In this document: positions 49,962 to 55,363 of the stretch, piece after piece
Numbering within the stretch: the first letter of the stretch is position 1
Layout: every line of letters begins with the position of its first letter
Assembly: GCA_002699025.1 (NCBI GenBank)
Contig: PABA01000207.1
Coordinates: 1 to 55,363 of the forward strand
Length of the DNA stretch: 55,363 bases
Direction: 5' to 3'
DNA from: Sandaracinus sp.
Lineage (GTDB): Bacteria > Myxococcota_A > Polyangia > Polyangiales > Houyiibacteriaceae
Translations under genes and position numbers: made by a program
The notes under the pieces: generated by a model
The model's database searches: none
Told to the model about the DNA's origin: nothing
What the model saw: only the letters and a program-made list of their open reading frames with translations

Positions 49962-50764
49962 GCGCGCCCCCGCCCGATCGGCTCCGCCCCCTGAGCGAGC
50001 TCGACGCCCCGGCCTGCGCCGGCGTCGAGGGCGTGCTCTTCGACGTCGACGACACGGTCACCAAGGACGGCCGGCTCGAGCGCGTGGCCTACGACGCCCT
50101 CTGGGCTCTCCGCGACGCGGGCCTCCGGCTGGTCGCCGTCACCGGACGGCCCCTCGGCTGGGTCGACGTGCTCGCCCGGCACTGGCCCGTCGACCTGGCG
50201 ATCGGCGAGAACGGCGCCGGCTGGGTCTGGCGCGAGGGCGAGCGCTTCCGGGAGGGCTACTTCGACGACGCGCCCACCCGGGAGCGTCAGCGGGCGACCC
50301 TCGAGGACATCGCCGCGGCCGTCGCGGCCGAGCTCCCGGTGGCGCGGCCGGCCAGCGACCAGCGCGCGCGCCGCTGCGACCTCGCCTTCGACGTGGGCGA
50401 GGAGGTCCAGCTCGAGCCCGACGAGGTCGCCGCGCTCGTCGCGATCATCGAGGGGCACGGCGCCCGGACGACCGTGAGCTCGGTGCACTGCCACGCCGTC
50501 CCCGGCGCCTGGGACAAGGCCGCCGGCGCCGCCCGCGCCATCCCCGCGGCGCTGGGCATGCCGCTCGAGCCCGCCGCCTGGCTCTTCGTCGGCGACAGCG
50601 GCAACGACGAGGCCGCCTTCGCGCGCTTCCCGCTCAGCGCCGCCGTGGCGAACCTGAAGCGCGAGGCGCTCCGCGAGGCCTTCCCGCGCTTCCTCGCGCG
50701 CGGGGGCCACGGCGCCGGCTTCGCGGAGATCGCCGAGCACCTCCTCCGGGAGCGCGCACCTTGA
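49958..50764 (+). CDS. HAD-superfamily phosphatase, Cof/MPGP type
   Basis: A 268-residue phosphatase. Motif I is LFDVDDTVT (nucleophile Asp29, acid Asp31), motif II is VAVTGR near residue 57, and motif IV is GDSGNDEAAF near 210. The inserted cap is of the C2 type. Similar proteins act on sugar phosphates such as mannosyl-3-phosphoglycerate or sucrose 6-phosphate; the substrate is unknown. The ATG overlaps the upstream methyltransferase gene's stop, and the TTG of the next gene overlaps its stop, so the three are probably co-translated. Confidence 0.88.
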   Translation: MSAPPPDRLRPLSELDAPACAGVEGVLFDVDDTVTKDGRLERVAYDALWALRDAGLRLVAVTGRPLGWVDVLARHWPVDLAIGENGAGWVWREGERFREGYFDDAPTRERQRATLEDIAAAVAAELPVARPASDQRARRCDLAFDVGEEVQLEPDEVAALVAIIEGHGARTTVSSVHCHAVPGAWDKAAGAARAIPAALGMPLEPAAWLFVGDSGNDEAAFARFPLSAAVANLKREALREAFPRFLARGGHGAGFAEIAEHLLRERAP

Positions 50765-51321
50765 ACGCCGAGGCGAAGCCGAAGGAGCCGCGGCGCCTCT
50801 CGACGCCGCTCGTGCTCGCCCTCACCAGCGCCATGATCTGCGTGGGCGTCGCCGGCTTCCTCCTGCGCGGGGGCCCCGAGCCCGAAGAGCAGCCGGCCGA
50901 CACGCTCCCCGCCATCGTGGTCGACGACACGACGCCCGAGCGCGCCGCCGAGTCCTTCCTCGACGCCTGGCGGCGCCGGGAGCACGAGGTCGCCGCCGAC
51001 CTGAGCGTGGGCGAGGCGCGGGCCGCCGTGGATGAGCGCGCCGCCCGGGACGCCGCCATGAGCGACCACGAGCGCGAGCTGAAGCGGCAGGTCTGGGACG
51101 CCATGGCCGCCGAGCGCCTCGGGCTGGCGATCCGCGAAGCCGAGCAGCTCGAGGGCGGCCGCATGGCGCTCCGCGGCATCGCCGAGGGCACCTTCCTCGA
51201 CCAGCCCTACGAGCGCGAGATGGAGTTCGTGCTGCGCCCCGAGGCCGAGGTCTGGCGCGTCGAGGGCTTCCACTTCGGGGAGATCCTCACCGAGGTGCCG
51301 CGCCTGCTGGAGCTGGAGTGA
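50761..51321 (+). CDS. Single-pass membrane protein with periplasmic NTF2-like domain
   Basis: A 186-residue protein read from a TTG that overlaps the HAD stop (TTGA). A short cytoplasmic start (MNAEAKPKEPRRLSTP) leads to a transmembrane helix (LVLALTSAMICVGVAGFLL). Residues about 55-186 resemble an NTF2-like/DUF4878 domain (PERAAESFLDAWRRREHEVAADLSVGEARAAVDE; EMEFVLRPEAEVWRVEGFHFG). Function unknown. The 3' end of the gene runs into the 14-bp repeat at 51312-51367. Confidence 0.7.
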   Translation: MNAEAKPKEPRRLSTPLVLALTSAMICVGVAGFLLRGGPEPEEQPADTLPAIVVDDTTPERAAESFLDAWRRREHEVAADLSVGEARAAVDERAARDAAMSDHERELKRQVWDAMAAERLGLAIREAEQLEGGRMALRGIAEGTFLDQPYEREMEFVLRPEAEVWRVEGFHFGEILTEVPRLLELE

Positions 51322-51367
51322 GCGGGCTGGAGTGAGCGAGCTGGAGTGAGCGAGCTGGAATGACCGA
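51312..51367 (+). repeat. 14-bp by 4 repeat carrying stop, ribosome-site and start signals
   Basis: Units of gctggagtgagcg(a/g) start at 51312, 51326, 51340 and 51354. The first contains the stop codon of the upstream gene; the last contains the ATG of the methyltransferase at 51360; GGAG in each unit is a ribosome-site sequence. Since 14 bp is not a multiple of three, each copy resets the frame. Confidence 0.9.
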
Positions 51368-52157
51368 CCCGGAGACCACGCGTGTCGGGAGCCAGGCCCA
51401 CTACGAGGACCCGGCCTACTACGACCAGGCCTACCGCCGGCGCCGCGAGGACGTGCGCTTCTACGCCGACCTCGCCGAGGCACGCGGCGGCCCCGTGCTG
51501 GAGCTCGGCTGCGGCACCGGCCGCGTGAGCCTCGCCCTCGCCGAGCGCGGCGTCGAGGTGCTCGGCGTCGACGCCATGGCGCCCATGCTCGAGCGGGCCG
51601 AGGAGCGCCTCGCCAAGCGCCCGGCCCGGGTCCGCGAGCGCGTCGCTTTCCGCCGCGGGGACCTCCGCGCGCTCCGCCTGAAGCGGCGCTTCCCGCTCGT
51701 CATCGCGCCCTTCAACGTCTTCATGCACCTCTACACGCGCCGCGACGTCGAGCGCGCCCTCGCCACCGTGAAGCGCCACCTCCGCCGCGGCGGCCGCTTC
51801 GCCTTCGACGTGCGCATGCCCGACGCCCGCGAGCTCGCGCGCGATCCGGAGCGCGTCTACAAGGCCGGCAAGGTCACGCGGCCCGAGACCGGGCGCCGCT
51901 ACCACTACCGGGAGCGCTTCGCCTACGATCCGGTCGATCAGATCCAGACCATCGAGATGGCCTTCGTCGGCGACGGCGACCCGCTCGACTTCCACCTGAC
52001 GCCGCTCACGCACCGGCAGTTCTACCCCGCCGAGCTCGAGGCGCTCTTGCACTACAACGGCTTCACGCTCCTCGAGCGCTGGGGCGACTTCGAGCGGGGC
52101 CCGCTCGACGAGGCGAGCGAGAGCCAGGTGCTCCTCTGCCGCGCCCGCGGGAAGTGA
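51360..52157 (+). CDS. Class I SAM-dependent methyltransferase
   Basis: A 265-residue methyltransferase. The SAM-binding loop is LELGCGTGRVSLALAERG (about residues 46-63), followed by VLGVDAMAPMLERAEERL and a typical LVIAPFNVFMHLYT strand. The C-terminus holds beta strands with HLTPLTHRQFYPAELEALLHYNGF. Such proteins are often named for small-molecule or ubiquinone/menaquinone-like methylation, but the substrate is not visible. The ATG is in the last unit of the 14-bp repeat, 39 bases after the upstream stop. Confidence 0.85.
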   Translation: MTDPETTRVGSQAHYEDPAYYDQAYRRRREDVRFYADLAEARGGPVLELGCGTGRVSLALAERGVEVLGVDAMAPMLERAEERLAKRPARVRERVAFRRGDLRALRLKRRFPLVIAPFNVFMHLYTRRDVERALATVKRHLRRGGRFAFDVRMPDARELARDPERVYKAGKVTRPETGRRYHYRERFAYDPVDQIQTIEMAFVGDGDPLDFHLTPLTHRQFYPAELEALLHYNGFTLLERWGDFERGPLDEASESQVLLCRARGK

Positions 52158-52185
52158 GCACGGGGAGTGGGCGCGGGAGCAGCGG

Positions 52186-52266
52186 CCCGCGAAGCAGCCG
52201 ACGTCCCCGCGACCCGAGCGAGGAAACCGCGCCCGCGAAGCGGCCGACGCCCCCACGACCCGAGCG
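52186..52266. repeat. 35-bp imperfect direct repeat, 46-bp period
   Basis: Copy 1 (52186-52220) and copy 2 (52232-52266) match at 32 of 35 bases, both ending gacccgagcg. The copies lie in the 175-base gap between the methyltransferase and the convergent kamA. Confidence 0.75.
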
Positions 52267-52332
52267 CGCGAGGCGGCCCGACCGACCACCGGCGGCACGT
52301 CGCGGCACGCGGACCGCGCCGGGCCTCCGGAG

Positions 52333-53730
52333 TCAGTCGCTCTCGAAGCTGACGCGCGCCTGCTCGAGCGCCTCGTCGATCATCTTCCCGTGCTCGGCCT
52401 CGTCGGCCCAGCGCGCCTGACCCTCCTCCGGGAGGAGGTCGATCGGGTCGAAGTAGAGGAAGTACTGCCCGGGCTTCACCCGCGGCGCCGTGTAGACGCT
52501 GATGCCCGTCGTCCGGTCGTAGTGCTCGTAGCTGTGTACGCCGCGCTTGCCGCCGCCGCCGGGGGCGTCGACCACGAAGGTGGGCGTGTTGAAGCCGGCC
52601 ACGGTGCCGCGCACGTGCTTCTCGAGCACCTCCGCCGTGTGCACCGTCGTCCGCAGCTCCTCGGTGCCCTTCACCATGTCGTGTTGGTAGACGTAGTAGC
52701 CGTGCGCGCCGATCCAGGCGAGGCGCCGCGCGAGCAGGATCTGCGTGTCGACGTCGTCGTTCACGCCCCGCTGCAGCACCGTCTGGTTCCGCGTGTGCAC
52801 GCCCGCCGCGAAGAGCCGGCCCATCGCCTTCATGGTGATGTCCGTGATCTCGTTCGGGTGGTTGAAGTGCGTGTGGAGCATCACGTCCTTCTGGAGCTCC
52901 CGGCCGCGCTTCGTGACGCCGATCAGCGCCTCGGCCCAGGCGTCGTCCGTGAGCACCTTCTGCGGCAGCACGGCGAGCCCCTTGGAGGCGAAGCGCATGC
53001 GACGGACGTGCGGGATCTCGAGCAGGCGCGTGCCGAGCGCCTCGATCTGCGCCGCGCGGAGGTTCCAGGCGTCGCCGCCGCTGATGACGATGTCCTCGAG
53101 CTCCGGCCGCGAGGCGATGTAGTCGAAGATCACCTCCCAGCGCTTCGGGCTGGCCTTCAGGCTGACCTTCTCGACCATCTCCTGGTCCGGCCCGACGGCG
53201 TAGCTGCGCGTGCAGAAGCGGCAGTAGACCGGGCAGGTGTCGAGGGCGAGGAAGAGCGCCTTGTCCGGGTAGCGATGCGTGAGGCCGGGGACCGGCGCGT
53301 CGCCCTGCTCGCCGAGGCTGTCGAAGGTGAGCTTCGGGTGGTCCGGCAGGCGGGTCGAGGCGGTGGGGATGAACTGGCGCCGGATCGGATCGTCGTAGGG
53401 GTGGGTCCAGTCGATCAGGCTGAGCATGTAGGGCGAGACGCGGACCGCCATGGGCGCGATGCGGAAGCCCTCGGCGGCGTCCTTCAGGAACTCGTCGCTC
53501 GCCAGCCCCATCACCGCCTGGAGGAGCTTCTCCGGCTTGGTGATGGTGTTCTTCATCTGCCAGCGGTGGTCGAGGAAGGTCGCCTCGTCCACGTCGGCGA
53601 AGGCGGGGATCACCTGCCAGAAGGGACCCGAGCGGAGATCGCGATGCGCGAGCGTCGCGGGGTCGACGGGCGGCCTCTGGGGGCGCGCCTCGTCCTTCTC
53701 TTCCTGAACCACCGGCAGCTGATCGACCAT
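52333..53730 (-). CDS. kamA: Lysine 2,3-aminomutase family radical SAM enzyme
   Basis: A 465-residue radical SAM enzyme. The iron-sulfur cluster motif CPVYCRFC lies near residues 165-172, and the PLP-attachment stretch PGGGGKRGV near residue 395. Segments such as THFNHPNEIT and TRNQTVLQRGVNDD are typical. KamA turns L-lysine into beta-lysine; related enzymes act on glutamate or on EF-P. The longer length fits a KamA-like subgroup rather than the short EpmB. ATG at 53730 has GAGGAGAG upstream; the ATG at 53760 has none. No efp gene is in view. Confidence 0.88.
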   Translation of the reverse strand: MVDQLPVVQEEKDEARPQRPPVDPATLAHRDLRSGPFWQVIPAFADVDEATFLDHRWQMKNTITKPEKLLQAVMGLASDEFLKDAAEGFRIAPMAVRVSPYMLSLIDWTHPYDDPIRRQFIPTASTRLPDHPKLTFDSLGEQGDAPVPGLTHRYPDKALFLALDTCPVYCRFCTRSYAVGPDQEMVEKVSLKASPKRWEVIFDYIASRPELEDIVISGGDAWNLRAAQIEALGTRLLEIPHVRRMRFASKGLAVLPQKVLTDDAWAEALIGVTKRGRELQKDVMLHTHFNHPNEITDITMKAMGRLFAAGVHTRNQTVLQRGVNDDVDTQILLARRLAWIGAHGYYVYQHDMVKGTEELRTTVHTAEVLEKHVRGTVAGFNTPTFVVDAPGGGGKRGVHSYEHYDRTTGISVYTAPRVKPGQYFLYFDPIDLLPEEGQARWADEAEHGKMIDEALEQARVSFESD

Positions 53731-53986
53731 GTCTCTCCTCGATCCGAAAAGTCTAACCATTCCGAGAGCGAACGGCCCATCCCGGCCGCGGCCCGCCCCC
53801 CGAACGGCGCTGGCAGGGAGCTAGCACGCGCCCCCCGACGCGTCATCCCCGACCTGTGAGGTCGGGAACACGCGCGCGCCCCGGGCCGCCCATCCCGGGC
53901 CGAGAGCCGCGGCGGCGCCCTCGCCAGGCCGATCGCCGAGCGCCGGCTTCTTGCGCCCGGGCGGGCGGGCGGTGCAGGAAGGGGAC
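53731..53986. other. Divergent intergenic region between kamA and the sulfotransferase gene
   Basis: About 256 bases with a perfect eight-base-pair hairpin at 53848-53866 and GC-rich sequence. It should hold the promoters of both neighbours, but no confident -35/-10 pair is visible. Confidence 0.45.
53848..53866. promoter_or_regulatory. Hairpin CCCGACCT-gtg-AGGTCGGG in divergent promoter region
   Basis: A perfect 8-bp inverted repeat with a three-base loop between kamA and the sulfotransferase gene. It may be an operator or the stem of a leader structure; there is no adjacent regulator gene. Confidence 0.5.
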
Positions 53987-55003
53987 GTGCAGGACCAACT
54001 GATCTTCGTCATCTCCCCTCCCCGCGCCGGCTCGACGCTGCTCCAGCGCATGCTCGGCACGCACTCGGAGATCTTCACGCACCCCGAGCCGCATCTGGTG
54101 ACGCCGCTCGCCTTCCTCGGCTACCACGACACGGTCGACGCGGCGCCCTACGATCACGTCAACGCCGCCGAGGCGATGCGGAGCTTCGTGGACGGCCTGC
54201 CGCGGGGCGAGGAGGACTACCTCGACGCGCTCCGGGCCTACGCCGACACGCTCTACGGGCGCATGCTGGCGACGCAGCCCGACAAGACGCGCTTCCTCGA
54301 CAAGACGCCCGCCTACGCGCTGGTCCTGCCCTTCCTGGCGAAGCTCTACCCGACCGCGAAGTACGTCGTCCTGACGCGCCACCCGCTCGCCGTCTTCAGC
54401 AGCTACGCCCACAGCTTCTTCGACGGAGACTGGGTCGAGGCGCGCCGCTACAACCCCGTCGTCGAGCGCTACGTCCCGGCCATGGCCGCCTTCCTCCGCG
54501 AGCGCCCCGTGCCGCTCGTGCACGTCGCCTACGAGGAGCTCGTGAGCGAGCCCGAGAAGCAGCTCGAGCGCATCTTCGCCTTCCTCGGCCTCGAGCACGA
54601 GCCCGAGGCCGTCGAGTACGGGGACACCGAGATGAAGGCCGGCATGGGCGACCCGATCGGCGTGCAGCAGCACAAGCGCCCGACCACCGCCTCCCTCCAC
54701 AAGTGGGCCGCCGACGTGCGCGCCGACGAGAAGAAGGCCGCGCTCGCGCGGGACGTGATCGCGCGGGTCGCCGACGAGGACCTCGAGGAGTGGGGCTGGC
54801 CGCGGGAGCGCATCTGGGACGCGCTCGAGGAGGTCGGCGGGAAGAAGCCGCCGAAGACCGTCCTCAACAGCTACACCATGCAGCGACGGGTGATGCTGGC
54901 GCTGCGCAAGGGCGTGCACGCGAAGCCGCAGGGGGAGAAGCTCGTGAGGCGGGTGCGGTACTACTGCGACGTGCTGTTGAGGGATACGCTGGACGCGCGC
55001 TGA
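53987..55003 (+). CDS. Sulfotransferase family protein
   Basis: A 338-residue sulfotransferase-like protein. The 5'-phosphosulfate-binding motif is ISPPRAGSTLLQRML (about residues 8-22), and the 3'-phosphate-binding region is LTRHPLAVFSSYAHSF near 133. Together they bind PAPS as sulfate donor; the acceptor is unknown. GTG at 53987 begins directly at the fold; TTG at 53951 and GTG at 53972 in frame would add 12 or 5 residues. Such enzymes decorate extracellular polysaccharides or lipids in related bacteria. No PAPS-synthesis gene is nearby. Confidence 0.85.
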   Translation: MQDQLIFVISPPRAGSTLLQRMLGTHSEIFTHPEPHLVTPLAFLGYHDTVDAAPYDHVNAAEAMRSFVDGLPRGEEDYLDALRAYADTLYGRMLATQPDKTRFLDKTPAYALVLPFLAKLYPTAKYVVLTRHPLAVFSSYAHSFFDGDWVEARRYNPVVERYVPAMAAFLRERPVPLVHVAYEELVSEPEKQLERIFAFLGLEHEPEAVEYGDTEMKAGMGDPIGVQQHKRPTTASLHKWAADVRADEKKAALARDVIARVADEDLEEWGWPRERIWDALEEVGGKKPPKTVLNSYTMQRRVMLALRKGVHAKPQGEKLVRRVRYYCDVLLRDTLDAR

Positions 55004-55073
55004 CCGGGGGCGGGGGCGAGGCGCGGGAGGGGCGGGAGCGACGGGCCGAGCGGCAGCGCGAGCTCGGGGCCCA

Positions 55074-55363
55074 GTGGAGCCCGAGCGGGAGCGGGAACGG
55101 CTGCGGGAGCGCCAGCGCGAGCCCGAGCCCAAGGAGGAGCAGGAGCGCAAATCGGAGCGGGAGCTCGAGCCCGAGCCCAAGCAGGAGCGGGAGCTCGAGC
55201 CCAAGCGGAAGCGCGAGCCCAAGCGGAAGCGCGACCCCAAGCGGAAGCGCGACCCCGAGCCCAAGCAGAAGCGCGAGCGACAGCGCGAGCGACAGCGCGA
55301 GCGACAGCGCGAGCGACAGCGCGAGCGACAGCGCGAGCGACAGCGCGAGCGACAGCGCGAGCG
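55074..55363 (+). repeat. Low-complexity repeat run at the right edge, 12-bp unit gcgagcgacagc
   Basis: From about 55074 the frame with codons starting at multiples of three is open and encodes only charged sequence (EREREL, KRKRDP, then RERQ repeats). From 55272 onward it is a 12-bp tandem repeat, gcgagcgacagc, at least seven copies, cut by the edge. It could be the start of an Arg/Glu-rich protein or a simple minisatellite; no upstream ribosome site or start is convincing. Confidence 0.6.

Overview
This window reads as chromosomal DNA of a very GC-rich, complex-lifestyle member of the Myxococcota, most like the Polyangia (Sandaracinus-type). The evidence is a pilMNOP operon, eukaryote-like Ser/Thr kinases next to sigma-54 activators carrying FHA or GAF domains, paired bactofilins, many lipoproteins with Ala/Pro/Glu-rich linkers, several HEAT-repeat proteins, and frequent short GC-rich tandem repeats between genes. 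The species call is inference from gene content. No rRNA, tRNA, CRISPR array, transposase, integrase or phage gene was found.

Layout. 100-3881 (minus): a small HTH protein followed by pilM, pilN, pilO and pilP; pilQ would lie off the left edge. 4327-5511 (plus): LysM/M15-like murein protein. 5705-9875 (minus): Ser/Thr kinase, TPR-GAF-AAA+ sigma-54 activator and a 68-residue Cys-rich lipoprotein. 10012-16081 (mostly plus): an SDR-fold protein without its catalytic residues, then DUF4350-MoxR-DUF58-RsmA with overlapping starts and stops. 16239-19897: small secreted protein (minus), then a HEAT-repeat protein overlapping a PQQ/HEAT/AgmX-like lipoprotein (plus). 20283-23056: flavin/NAD reductase (minus) and LpoA-like lipoprotein (plus). 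23310-33159 (all minus): two bactofilins, pyrE, a lipoprotein, a HEAT lipoprotein, an FHA-GAF-AAA+ activator, a small membrane protein, a parvulin lipoprotein, a Roadblock-like protein and a zinc-ribbon kinase. 33382-41113: glutamate-cysteine ligase (plus), tyrS and IHF-beta (minus), a membrane-anchored amidohydrolase-like protein and a large HEAT protein (plus). 41346-46332 (plus): an unrecognised protein, a surface lipoprotein with two beta-sandwich-like repeats, an inositol-monophosphatase family enzyme, a lipoprotein, an RDD-like membrane protein and a one-pass membrane peptide. 46755-48279 (minus): PHA-type regulator and a HEAT-like protein. 48402-52157 (plus): tatA, PUA-containing methyltransferase, HAD phosphatase, membrane protein and SAM methyltransferase. 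52333-53730 (minus): lysine 2,3-aminomutase family enzyme. 53987-55003 (plus): sulfotransferase. The right edge is simple-sequence repeat.

How the genes work together. The strongest functional units are type IV pilus alignment (pilM-P), the MoxR-DUF58 module, the bactofilin pair, and two separate places where a Ser/Thr kinase is encoded beside a sigma-54 activator. The second of these (23310-28565) adds an FHA domain, a Roadblock-like protein and a secreted prolyl isomerase, which suggests a phospho-signalling unit linked to the cell envelope.

Most of the window is ordinary housekeeping or accessory chromosome, and I do not see a clear new defence or mobile system. The most unusual signals are: a 12-copy, 15-bp array on the minus strand in which most units join a Shine-Dalgarno-like GGGGAG to a GTG just before the parvulin lipoprotein; a 96-nt nested inverted repeat between convergent genes; a 21-bp by 8 array with a two-helical-turn period; a 14-bp repeat that carries stop, ribosome-site and start signals between two genes; and two proteins that keep an enzyme fold but appear to have lost their catalytic residues.
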